A program made the translations under genes and the position numbers. From NCBI GenBank assembly GCA_015501595.1, contig JADNRX010000230.1:24309-88308 (forward strand): a stretch of DNA of 64,000 nucleotides, in the 5' to 3' direction. This DNA is from Hymenopellis radicata (Eukaryota > Basidiomycota > Agaricomycetes > Agaricales > Physalacriaceae). Numbering within the stretch: the first letter of the stretch is position 1; every line of letters starts with the position of its first letter. Shown in pieces: positions 10,496-20,888 of the stretch. Under the pieces are notes generated by a model. That model saw only the letters and a list, made by a program, of their open reading frames with translations, ran no database searches and was not told the origin of the DNA.

Positions 10496-12020
10496 TCAGC
10501 TAGAAGATCGTAAACCAGCCAAATGACATACACTTCTAAGCTGTAGCATGGCTTCAACGTCGCAAATCAACCCTTCCACATCCTGTTCATCAGCCGAGCG
10601 CCACGTCAAGACCGTCAGAGACGCATCGATGACTGCGGCGGATGTTAAAACGCTCAACGGAAACTGTAGTACGTCTGGTTGGCCGACTACAATGAGTAGC
10701 ACGCGCCACGCCTCCGCAATGACCAAGCGCCATTCCTTGCGCGAAAAGCTCTCTCGAGCACCCGGCACAGCATCCCAGATCTCGCGAATGAGTCCACTAG
10801 GCGAAGTTGTGCCGCCAATGCGGTAGTCGAGCGTCCTCAAGAGCAAGCGTTGGGCTTCTTCTAGGTCGCCATAATACATCTTATGAGGCGCAAGGCGGAG
10901 AAGATCAGCGGAATAGATAGGCAGTAGAGGTGGGAGGAAATCATGATGGAACTGCAGGAAATTCTGTTACAGTTTCGTTGAACATGATGGTAAGGGATAA
11001 ACATACCTTGACGCTTGTTGCAACGCAAGCCACTGCCATGTCCCAGGCATACCAATCACCCCACCCTTTCTGGTATGCGAAGAGTAGAAAAAGATACGCC
11101 GCGTGAAAGCGTGTTTCAGGCAAGGCAAGCTGATCAGCAAGACCACGAGCGTATATGTCGTCAAATTCCTCCTCACTGTCTTCGTCGGAGGAACAGCCAT
11201 CATGATGGACGCCCACGATCCATTCCATGACCTTTCCCCTTGAGCGCTGACCCAACCCGAGATGTGCCTCCCAGACATGAACATCTCCTTGTAACCGTTC
11301 CAGGCGTAGTTCGCCTCTCCACTCCAACTCACGCTTCAGATAGGCAGCTAGACGAGAACGTGCCGTGAGAGGCTGAGAAGGGATAAAGTCGGCGGGAGGC
11401 GCGATGACTGGCACTCCTGGAAGACGTTCGGAAGGAGGTGTTGATGGAGCAGTGGGAACAGAGTCAGATGCTGAGACTCGTAGGGAATCGGCCCGTCGCA
11501 AGCTTCCTGGGCGTGACAAGCCCAGTCTCCTCGATGTCTTTGCGGGGAGTTCCTTGTCGTCGCTCAGAGTTGACGTGCGCTTGATTTGGGGTGCGTGTAT
11601 GCGTCTTTGTTTGTGAATGACGCCTAGGGATCCAAAGGATGAGCTAGCGCGTCGTTTCTTTGACGAGCGACGAGGTGTAGAGGTTGCGTTAGAGCCAGGA
11701 GAAAAGTACATTTTCGAAGATACGGTGCTGATGGAGGACGACGACGAGGCGACGTCCTCCAACTTCGCGAACAAGGCGCGGGAGAATAAGTCGCGGCGTA
11801 CTAGAGGTGAACCATCATCGGATAAAAAAACGTCCGGGGTAGTGAATGGCGAGGAGGACGACGGCATTGTCGGTGATTCAGACGATATCGCGGTCTGATC
11901 TGAGAGAGACACATCGTCGTTTTCGTCGCTGTGCTCAGCGATGCTAAGAAGAGAAAGGGTTCGCGACCGTATCGGGCGCATAGATGACATGGTCAGACGA
12001 GGGCGAGGCGAGTGCAGCAT
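10496..12020 (-). CDS. Cyclin-box-like protein with long disordered N-terminus
   Basis: A large first exon (about 12020-10997) and a second (about 10958-10496) joined by an intron of under 50 nt. The N-terminal about 190 residues are Ser-rich and basic (MSSMRPIRSRTLSLLS; SSKKRRASSSF; KTSRRLGLSRPGSLRRADS), with many candidate phosphosites and NLS-like runs. The C-terminal part reads RGKVMEWIVGVHHD, LPETRFHAAYLFLLFAYQ, WDMAVACVATSVKFHHDF and EAQRLLLRTLDYRIG. This is the spacing of a divergent cyclin box (MRxxLVxWL, LxxETxxLAxxLxDRxL, LxxVAxxxxAxKxE, ExxxLxxLxFxL). It would act as a CDK partner in the nucleus, if the fold call is right. Start choices are 12080, 12020 and 11990. A decayed copy of its 5' region lies at about 17790-18035. 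Confidence 0.6.
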
Positions 12021-12080
12021 ATATATGATGGAGGAAGGGAAAGACGGGCTGTTGAGCAAATTTAACGACGCGACAGTCAC

Positions 12081-13407
12081 GACACGTGATCGAATACCCT
12101 TGACCGATGACGACGACGACGACCACCTGGCACCTGGCCCCTGGGACCTGCTCTCAGTGCTCTGCGTCCTGTCTGCGTCTGAGGCTCTGAGCTCTCTTTC
12201 TACGCGCCTGAATGCTCTGGATCCTTAGGTATCGTCGTGACTGGTTCCTACTTCACTGCGCCCTTGCGCACGACGACTGCCTGCTACCATCAGCGAGTCC
12301 GCATTTTCTTTGAAATTGATCAGCCTTCGCTTCTTCTACTCGAACGCGATATCCCATTCCAGTAGTAGCCCCTACCTGGTATCCTTGCGGCGTGGGTAGC
12401 TAGTTAGGCAGCGCTCAGCGAACACCATACTAGAACACTCTGTTTGGACGACATGAAATCTTCAAATCTCTGAAGGCTAATGGCTGGAATTGCCGCAGCG
12501 TTGCACCGATCTCTGTATTGCATCACTCACGGCGAATCTTATTGTCTTAGAGTAGGTATAATTTCATCCCTGATTGTGGGCTTGCTATTGTTACGAAGTG
12601 TATAAAATATATGCAATAGATGTACGCCTCAATTCCTCTTTACTGTAAACCTCCTAATTTCTTCAGCCGCGTTACTCTGAGCTTCCTCGTTAATGGTGGC
12701 GCAGTATCCTTGTAGGCCGAGATCGCCGGTGCGTCCTGGGGTCAATCATCTTCGTCGAGCTCCAGCTTCAACAATCACTGGTATACATCACGTCGTGAAA
12801 TTATGAATCCCTCGGCGTATTGGCATTCGTAAACAAGGTTAGTGCTTTACCTCGAACTCCTGAATCGCTCTAGAATCCATCCCCTCAGTAGATCAGATTC
12901 TGATGTGGATCTGCCCAACTTCCGTTGTACACTGTGAGTACCGACATACACAAAAGGATACGTCACCTTGAGCTATTTTTTCCGAAGCGGGACGTTTTGA
13001 CCAAAAACGAATGAAGGGACAGATCACATGACAACTCTACATACCGCATACCGACAAATTACCATGGTGCAGTGCACGGATGAGACATCGCCTTCGACAT
13101 ACCGTAAACATGCTACGATTGCTTTGAAGCAAATCCGTATTTCTAATCCGCCGCACATTTTTCAACGCACCCGTACGCCATGCTCTCAACGAAGGGGTTA
13201 CCGAAAACGGACAATGCATTATTTCTCTTGTCATTCTTGAGATACCGTATGACGGGTAAGTTCTCTGCCTTCAGCCGAAAGCAGTCCTCTCTTGTACTCA
13301 TGTTGATATCTGTTCATAGCGAAATATCCCCGGTAGGCGGACTAACAGATATACATAAGCCGGCAAATCCATCAACAGCCGTATTCATTTCTTTGATTCT
13401 CCCTGCA
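12081..13407. other. Intergenic region between divergent cyclin-like and DUF6535 genes
   Basis: About 1.3 kb shared upstream region. Next to the cyclin-like gene it carries a GACACGTGATCGA block (about 12078-12092) with the E-box CACGTG, and this block is also kept in the decayed copy at 18004-18018. A short GAC trinucleotide run lies at about 12108-12123. Open frames at 13028-13240 show no coding character. Confidence 0.55.
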
Positions 13408-16400
13408 ATGGCGCCAACCAGTGATAACTCTGCGCCACGCTCGCAGAAACCTGTAGGCTCCTCAACGGCGCAATTAATTCCACCGCTCTCCCCAACGAAC
13501 ACGATAATCACGGGGCCTGCTCCTCCCAGTCCTCTGCCTTCTGGAGATCCCGATACAACTAGCGCCGACTGCTGTGTTGTACTAGGCGAGAACGTCTCTC
13601 AAGGATACATATCTTGTCCTGAGCACACAGGGCGCCGGAGGCGCACCATCTTTGGGATTACGCTTCCCGGCACGCGCTCCCAGACAGGTCCGTCTCTCGT
13701 ACATTTTTGTTCATACCACCTGACTTCCTACGACAGTAAACGATCCTTTTGACTATGAGCAGAAATATACCGAAGCCGAGCCGTACAAGGAGATGGGGGA
13801 CGGAGGCCGGATTTGGAAGGCTTATGTTGAAGAGAGTATCAAGGTAGACACCAATCAAGTCGCTGACTGGACGGATGCCCTGGACGTTCTCCTCGTCTTT
13901 GTGAGGATTTAATTCTATTGATCTATATATTGCTGACTCGACGGCCACAGGCGGGATTGTTCTCGGCCGTCGTCTCTTCATTTGTATCTCAAACTTATCA
14001 GAACCTTCTCCTTGATCACTCGGAGGTCACCTCGTATCTCGTGTACGAATCGATTACTCTTAAACGTGCCGCGGACGAAAATATATCCCTGTCGACCATC
14101 CCCCGCTCGGAACTTGCCCCCAACTCTACCTCAGATCCCTCACTCTCAGCTGTATGCGTCAACGGCCTGTGGTTCACCAGCCTGACACTCAGTCTAACGA
14201 CTGCTCTCATCGCCGTGTTGACCAAGCAGTGGATCCATCAGTACATGTCGTTCTCTCAGACAGGCGGGCCGCGCGAACGTACGCAGCTTCGCCAGTCCAG
14301 AGCGGACAACTTTGAAGCCTGGAATGTACCTGTAATCATCGGACTGCTGCCCGTTATGATGCACGTCGCGTTGGGCGTCTTCTTAGCGGGTCTCATCATT
14401 TTCCTGCATACGCTCAGCAATCCAATCATGAGCGCCATCAGCGTGATGGCCTTCATTGCCTTGTGCGCATACGTGGCGTCCAATCTCCTCCCGGTTTTCA
14501 AGGCTTCGTGCCCGTATATCACTCCGTTGACTCACTACGCATACCGACTTGTGTATCATATTCGACACTCTGATTTGAGGACGACATTTCGTCGCCTTTC
14601 TGGTGTTGTCGGATCATTCTGGAAGCGATACATTCGCACTCCTTCACCTGCTTGTACTGTCCCATCTGCGCACGAAGAGGTCAGGGAGACTTCCTCGTTG
14701 TATCCCCCCTCTCTTAGAGAGGCAGAACGACAGATGGTCAGAAAGAAGGCATCTATTTTCGAAGCACGAGCTGCTTCATGGCTTCTCACTGGGTCGTCCA
14801 ATTCTTCCATTCATCGAGTAGTCTTGCAAGCTCTCAGCAATGTGCCCCTGCACACCGTTTCCATGATTAAGGACATTGTCGGGCGAGAAACTCTTCAGAA
14901 TTCGCTACATACTACTCTGGCGGCACCGGAATATTCTGATATCCGCCAGCGCGCCGCATATGAGCGCCTTATTCGTTCGCGAGTTCGCTTTCTTCCCGGA
15001 TCTTGGCCCGAGATTACAGTGCCTAAGGTCTTTAGCCACGACAAAGACTTCCTGCCTTTACTCATGGACGGCGCTAATTCAGAAGGTGCTGCTCAATTTC
15101 TCCGCAGACAGATTTTGTCTTCGGATCTGAATCCATCCACACCATTCGATGCTCCCGGTTGGCTTCAGGTGCTAACGAATGCGTTGGAACCAGGCATGGA
15201 CTGGCTTGATATCGGGTCGGACTCTTCAGAAGTTTGGCAACGGTTTATCGGCTATTTTCTCCAAGGGCATAGGTGCCCCGAATGTGCACAGCGACGTGGA
15301 TCCGTCGGAGAAGTACATTCGTTCCAACTGCTGAGCGAGTATACTCTTGACCTCAAGGACTTTTATCTCAATCTCGTTGAGGACCCCGCACTAAATAAGA
15401 CAACTCTGGAGCAAGTCTCTTTCAGAACGGCTGTTGAACACTTCATGGTCCCCTCTCTTTCCGACTTCGTTCACAGCATGGCATATCCTCTATCCTGTAA
15501 TAGCCCCGAGTACACAGACATTCCCAACGACATTCGCCTCCGCCTTGCCATGCTGGAATCGGAAGGCATACAGAAGACCAGCTCTTCTTCTGATGCGTCC
15601 GATATGTCGACCTTTGCGCAGGTCCTGACTTGTATCCATGAGAGCATTGGTGTTAACGGTTCTCGTGGTGCATATGTTCACCACCTCAACATTCTACTGC
15701 CCACGTTCCTTTCCTTGACCAAGGTCATTAGCCGCACATTCGCATCAGGGCTCTTGTGTGTGAGGGACAGGAAACGACTTCTTCATGCACTGTTCAGAAC
15801 CGTAATTTTGGACCCTAAACTCCAACCAGGTTATGTTCGGTGGATGACTAGTGAACTCACTGCATTGACGATTGACACCATGTTCGCGGATCCTCCAGAT
15901 TTTCTTCAATTCGGTCCCTTCATCGCCGATGCACTTGTATGTAATGTGCGATCCCAGTGTATCGCTCTTCTGCCAGAGCTTTACTCAAAGCTCTGTCGAA
16001 GGAACTGGCTGCGCGACCTAGAGTCCACGCGCTTGGGGGAGAACCATTGGGTGATCCACCCGACAACAAAGGGCTCTTATCACTTCGCAACTGCCGCCTT
16101 CGTGGAAGGTGTTGCTGTACTGAAGGATGAAGCACTCGATCAGACACTCGAATACATTCGAGAACCTCCGACTGCGTTGACACTTTGTAAACTCTTGATT
16201 CTCTCAGATGTTCAACGGAGAACTCAACTTCAGACCCTATCTTCTCTTATCCAGAAGGATCTTTGGACTTCATGTGTCACCGAACTGCGCGGATTTCTCA
16301 CACGTGAAGACATCAAGACACTTTATGAGAAGCAACTGACGTCTAGTCACCCATATTCGGCCAAACTCACATTGACCTACGACACCTTCGACAAGCTGTC

Positions 16401-16624
16401 TATGGCGCTGTGCCCAATAAACTCTTTTGATCGGGAACCACATGAAGTAACGGTTTGTCTATCACTCTGTCCTACTACTTGTATTTTTCATGATGTCTCT
16501 ACAGGTTCCTCGTCGCGCGCTGCTCTGTTCGCGCCCTGCTTGGCTTCGCAAAGGATATTGGAATGTTCATTCCGGTGCAGTCCCAGCAACTTCTGCGACG
16601 ACCTCCGAGTTCCAGATTGTTTAG
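13408..16624 (+). CDS. Large DUF6535-type multi-pass membrane protein
   Basis: The ATG at 13408 (MAPTSDNSAPRSQK) begins a Pro/Ser/Thr-rich N-terminus. After a short intron come FDYEQKYTEAEPYKEMGDGG, KVDTNQVADWTDALDVLLVF and, after a second intron, AGLFSAVVSSFVSQTYQNLL. This is the hallmark opening of the DUF6535 domain, which is widely expanded in Agaricomycetes. Hydrophobic spans follow: GLFSAVVSSFV, LWFTSLTLSLTTALIAVL, IIGLLPVMMHVALGVFLAGL and SVMAFIALCAYVASNLL. The remaining about 600 residues are soluble-looking and helical, without a known domain. Near the end an intron (GTAACG...CTACAG, about 16449-16504) gives a stop at 16622-16624; unspliced reading would stop at 16632. Length about 1,000 aa. 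The molecular role of the family is unknown; lineage-specific expansion suggests a variable function. Confidence 0.85.
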
Positions 16625-17043
16625 ATATGTAGTTACTCGATCCATGTACCATTACGGAGTTGCATATTCCATCATACTTTGCCCTGTCTCAATACTATCG
16701 CAGTCATCATTCAATGTCATTTACCTTTGGAAAGAAAAGTTGGCTGGAAAGCCGTAGTGTTGTAGTTCAGTACAGCCTGAAGGTACACCGCGAGAGGTAC
16801 TACTAAGCCACACGCCCATATTCTCTCTCGGTAGATCAATGAAGGTTATTATTCTGTGATAGCACAACACAAACAGCATCTGATTCGGATCGGAGGCCGC
16901 CTCAGCGTCAATCCTTGTAGACAACAAAAACAACAGACTGGAAACACAACAGAGAACAAGCATCCCGATATCTATTGTCTGAGGAAGGCTTTTAAAACAA
17001 GGACTATGAGATTATCAACGAAGAAACACACACTGAGCAGCCC
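16625..17043. other. Intergenic region, no gene seen
   Basis: About 420 nt between two co-directional genes. Contains no frame with supportable coding character and serves as 3' region of the DUF6535 gene and promoter of the next. Confidence 0.55.
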
Positions 17044-17690
17044 ATGGACCGACATCGACACTCACAGAGAGGTCAGTCAACCGGATTGACACAGACCACT
17101 GCTGAGGATGAAACAATGCAACGAAGGCTAGAAGCATGGCAGAATGAGATGAGGAGAGCGTGGCAGTTGCGGTACAATCAGTGGGAAGCAGATGAGGCTG
17201 CCTGGGAGAGCGCCAGAAAGGCTTGGAGCAACACATTCTCTGAAGTATTCCTTGGTACTTTCGCTTGTAGAGCCACTCCATGGCCGCCAGCGGATGTACT
17301 GGATGCTCTGGCATTAGCCTTGCAAGATATCCGTATCATGTGAGTAGTAGTGTGGTGATCCTTTCTCGAAGTACTTAACATTGACTACTTACCAGGACCC
17401 AGTCGGAGATCTCGAGCGCCCTAAAGGCAGCTCTACCGAACCCAGAGAAAGCGAAAATGACCAAGCACGAGGGTCATTGGTACTTCCGCGATTGCCAAAA
17501 CGATGGAGAGAGCTTGAGCGCAGCCCTCCATCGGTGTTTGCGGGACTGTCGGAAAGAAGCACGTAAAGTGGCAACGACAAAGCCCATCCGTCCGCTGGCA
17601 GAGAAGCCTGTAGTATCGGAATACCTAAGCAGACCAATGCCAAACTGGTTTCGGCCGTCGAATGATATACAGAGTGTGACAAACCGCTAG
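17044..17690 (+). CDS. Two-exon hypothetical protein, unknown family
   Basis: Exon 1 (17044-17339) and exon 2 (17396-17690) are joined by a 56-nt intron (GTGAGT...TACCAG) and give 196 aa in frame. The sequence begins MDRHRHSQRGQSTG. It has a Trp- and charge-rich helical stretch (RLEAWQNEMRRAWQLRYNQW, then WESARKAW), a central segment ATPWPPADVLDALALALQDI, and a basic second half with CLRDCRKEARK and PMPNWFRP. The spaced Trp residues look like an amphipathic helix or coiled coil. Clean splicing, phase and codon texture support a real gene. I recognise no family. It lies between the DUF6535 gene and the decayed cyclin-gene fragment. Confidence 0.6.
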
Positions 17691-17789
17691 GCAGCGTGAG
17701 GTAGCCTAGTGCGTCCAACGCACCTAAATAAAAACAAACGATGATTTATTGTGCGGCTGCAACCGTTATAGCCTGGCTCGAATTGTGGC

Positions 17790-18035
17790 TTGACTTGAGG
17801 TTCGTCTATGTGCGTCTTCTAGCGCCCTGCGATTCGAAGATGAGCTAGTGCGCCGCATCTTTGACCAGTAATGGGGTGTGGAAGTTGCGGAGGAGGATAG
17901 CGTCGTTGGTGCTTCCAACCAGATCGCACGTCCTCTCGGCTTTCGTCACGGCAGGAAGCGAAAGAGGGGCTGCTCAGTGCTGAGCAAATCTCAACAAAAG
18001 CCACGACACGTGATCGAGTAAATGTTGACCAATTT
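17790..18035. pseudogene. Decayed, internally deleted copy of the cyclin-like gene 5' region
   Basis: Plus-strand blocks match the cyclin-like locus in the same order. GATGAGCTAGTGCGCCGCAT (17839-17858) corresponds to 11638-11657. TTTGACCAG and GGTGTGGAAGTTGCGG follow, like TTTGACGAG and GGTGTAGAGGTTGCG at about 11660-11687. GCTGAGCAAATCTCAAC (about 17979) resembles GTTGAGCAAATTTAACG (about 12051). CACGACACGTGATCGA (18003-18018) is identical to 12077-12092. About 200-300 nt of the middle is missing and no frame survives. The copied piece spans coding exon 1 and promoter, so this is a segmental duplicate, not a retrocopy. Boundaries are approximate. Confidence 0.75.
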
Positions 18036-18448
18036 GAAATGACTCACCACGGAAACTCGTACGAAGCCCTACGAAGCCTCGTCACAGATGAACTCAGCCA
18101 GAGAACTCAACTTACTATACGACAATGTAGATAGTTTCATTCACTAGATGGTTTGAGCCTTCCCTCCGCGTTCTTCCCAACACTTATCCATATGCTAACG
18201 GAGGCTAACGGTCATGTCCACATGCAAATGTTCCTGTGTGGCAATCTTCAAAAAACACGGAATAAATCATGATCTAGAGCTACAGTACATGAGTACACTA
18301 CGGATACAAATGTTACAATCTCTTGGTCTACATGTACGATACGGACTTTGGTGTATATTAACCGACATCCAATACTACAACACAGATCTCTAGTTTTCTT
18401 TTTGCGTTCCCGCATAATATACAGTTGGATTACATCTCGTTGAAGCAG
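18036..18448. other. Intergenic region, no gene seen
   Basis: A/T-richer sequence downstream of the glucosamine-6-phosphate deaminase stop codon. No supported coding frame; expected to contain its 3' UTR. Confidence 0.55.
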
Positions 18449-19662
18449 TTACTCCATGCTGCCAACAGCCTCTACGATGCCCTTGGCTTTCAATGCGGCC
18501 TGGGTACGCTCAACTTCGTCTTGAACGCGCTCGATGGACGCGAAGTACTTGACGGTCTTCACATGGAGTTCTAGGAAAAAATGGTCAGTCGACTTGAGCA
18601 ATGCGAGGAATGGTAAACAATAACCTGAAGTAGCGTCTTCATCGACGACGATGAGAGCCCACGGGTGGAGCTGCAGAGCAGACAGAGTCCAAAGGTGGTT
18701 GACGCCCTCCTCTAGAAAGACATCAGCAGCTGCTAATCGTGTCAGATAACCAGACGCACCAATTGCCTTGCTCAATGCCAAAGCCTTTCGAAGGCCTGTG
18801 ACGACAACAACGACCTCTCGGCTGTCCAAGACGGTAGCTACTCCGACCGTCAAAGCCATCCGCGGTACAGCCGAGATATCGTTGTTAAAGAACCGAGCGT
18901 TCGCTTGGATAGTATCGTAAGCCAGAGTCTTGATGCGGGTTCTCGAGGCGAGAGATGAGCCAGGTTCCTAAAGGTCAAGTGTTGGCACCGAGTATAGACA
19001 TGGGGAAGGGTTCGTACATTGAAAGCAATGTGACCGTCCTCGCCGATGCCTCCAAGGAAAAGTTCGATGCCGCCATACGACTTGATCTTTTCCTCATAGG
19101 ACTTGCATTCAGCGATAAGGTCCACAGCATTTCCATCTAGGATGTTAACCTGGGAAGGAGGTATATCGACTAAAAAGGACGTCAGATATCAGTGGCAAGG
19201 GATCTCGAGGGCCCACGTACTATGCGAGAAGAACTCGCGGAACATGAACGTGTGGTAGGACTCGGAGTGATCGCGGGGCAGGCCCACGTACTCGTCCATG
19301 TTGAACGTGACCACATTTTTGAATCTGGGCTTTTCGGTTAATGATCGAGAGCAAGACAAGGCAAGATCCGTGACGCACGAGAGCTTTCCGGCTTTGACGA
19401 GCTGGATGAGAGCCTTGTAGGTGGGGATGGGCGACGATCCAGTAGGCAATCCCAAGACAAACGGCTTTTCGGGAGTGGGTGCAAAGTCGTTGATCCTATC
19501 GACGCGTCAGAAACACAGCAGTAGGGGTCAGCGCTGGTACCCACCGCTTGTAAATGTAGTTGGCAATGTAGTCGCCAACGGCAAGAGGATCATCACGAAT
19601 AATCAGACCTGAAGAACTTTGTTAGCTAGCACAAAGGGGGAGAATTGAGCAGACATACGCAT
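18449..19662 (-). CDS. Glucosamine-6-phosphate deaminase (isomerase)
   Basis: Converts glucosamine-6-phosphate to fructose-6-phosphate and ammonia, the committed step of GlcNAc/chitin sugar catabolism in the cytosol. Exons read [37 protein letters not shown] (phosphate loop), [20 protein letters not shown] (catalytic Asp, MDEY), [17 protein letters not shown] (catalytic Asp/His, [11 protein letters not shown]), [24 protein letters not shown] and [20 protein letters not shown]. These are all standard NagB blocks. The first coding exon appears to be only four nucleotides (ATGC at 19662-19659) before an intron of about 55 nt; joining restores MRLIIRDD. About six exons. A divergent IMPACT-family gene starts 301 nt away. 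The C-terminal extension ending EAVGSME is usual for fungal homologues. Confidence 0.93.
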
Positions 19663-19963
19663 TGCAGAGTGAAGAAAGGTAGAACCGTGTAAAATGCAGA
19701 TGGTACACCCTTTTTATACAGTCGGCATGAGGCGCCGAAACCGTGAAATCGATTGGACCAGCATGGTCGCTCGCAGACCGAATGGTATTCTGACACTCGG
19801 ATCAAGCAGCAGGTCTCCTCCACCATGGAACGCGGCCGGAAATGGCGAAGTCAGTGCTTTCAAGGGGGCACGGTCGAGAGTGCTATTGGCTGGCGATAGT
19901 CTTATATGTAGGTCGGTGCCACAAGCCGGCCGGCCGGAAAACACCGCTTGTTTCCACTCTTCC
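19663..19963. promoter_or_regulatory. Bidirectional promoter region (GlcN6P deaminase / IMPACT gene)
   Basis: 301 nt separate the two start codons. It contains palindromic GCCGGCCGGCCGG at about 19924-19936. No TATA consensus was identified. Shared regulation is inferred from the compact divergent layout only. Confidence 0.5.
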
Positions 19964-20553
19964 ATGATAAGGCGCCTCGCGCTTTTACCTACGCGAAGCC
20001 ACCTCCCAACGCCCCACTATTCCACCATCGCTTCAGATTTCGAAGGTACACCGCCGCATCACACTTTCCAATTTACAAAAATTTACGGCCAGGGCCAGAC
20101 GGATCATGGCCTCATGCCATTTATGCCTCGGAGCGCATTGTCGCTCACAAGTCGGTCTTCCTCGCACATGCTACCAGTCTCACAAATAGCACCCTTCTAC
20201 CTCAATTCATCGACCACTTGACGCGTCAGCCCCAGCTCAAACGTGCTACCCACTGCATGTATGCCTATCGCGTAAGAGTCGCGTCACAAGGATCCGAGTC
20301 TGCCCAGTTCACCTTGGGTCAGCAAGACGGGGGTGAGAGCGGCAGCGGGGATCTCCTTGCACGGCTTCTTGCGCTGTCAGAGTGCGAAAACGTTGTGATT
20401 GTCGTATCTCGGTGGTACGGCGGGGTCAAGCTCGGATCAGAACGGTGGAGAAGGATATCAGAGGTGGCAAGGGACGCTTTGGCTCTGGGTGGGTTTTCAA
20501 GGAAGAGAGAGAAAGCAGAGAATCAGTCAAAGAAGAAGAAAAGGAAGAAGTGA
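19964..20553 (+). CDS. IMPACT/YIH1-domain family protein (UPF0029), short form
   Basis: The ATG at 19964 and a 47-nt intron (20046-20092) give 180 aa in frame: MIRRLALLPTRSHLPTPHYS, then SDFEG|PDGSWPHAIYASERI. The body reads VAHKSVFLAHATSLTN, FIDHLTRQPQLKRATHCMYA, QDGGESGSGDLLARLLALSE and VVIVVSRWYGGVKLG, diagnostic for the IMPACT domain. The RWD domain of YIH1/IMPACT is absent, so a role in GCN2 control is not implied. The Arg-rich, acid-free N-terminus could be a mitochondrial presequence, but it exists only in the spliced form. An unspliced frame starting at 19948 would give a different N-terminus. The protein ends in a Lys/Arg-rich tail (SKKKKRKK). Confidence 0.85.
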
Positions 20554-20888
20554 GATTGATTCATTACTTAATACCTGACGAAAAGGGAATGCCAAACGAG
20601 ACTGAGAAGAAAGTGGACCGAAGGATTAGATGGGCCGAGAAGAAAACACCTATGAGCTTCAATAAGATGAAGAACCAAATGGCAACCAAAGGGATGAAGA
20701 AAACAGAACCAGACGCGGTGGACATGATAATCCCGCCGGAACTAAGCCGGACAGATGCACAACGATCATGCAATTGCAAAGGCGCGGCGCCTCAGACATC
20801 GTGTACGAGGCATGGGCCGGTGTCCTCGAAAACGAGAAGAAGAGATAAGGGAGTCCGGGGATTTAGTAAGGTAGAAAAAAGAGTTGAT

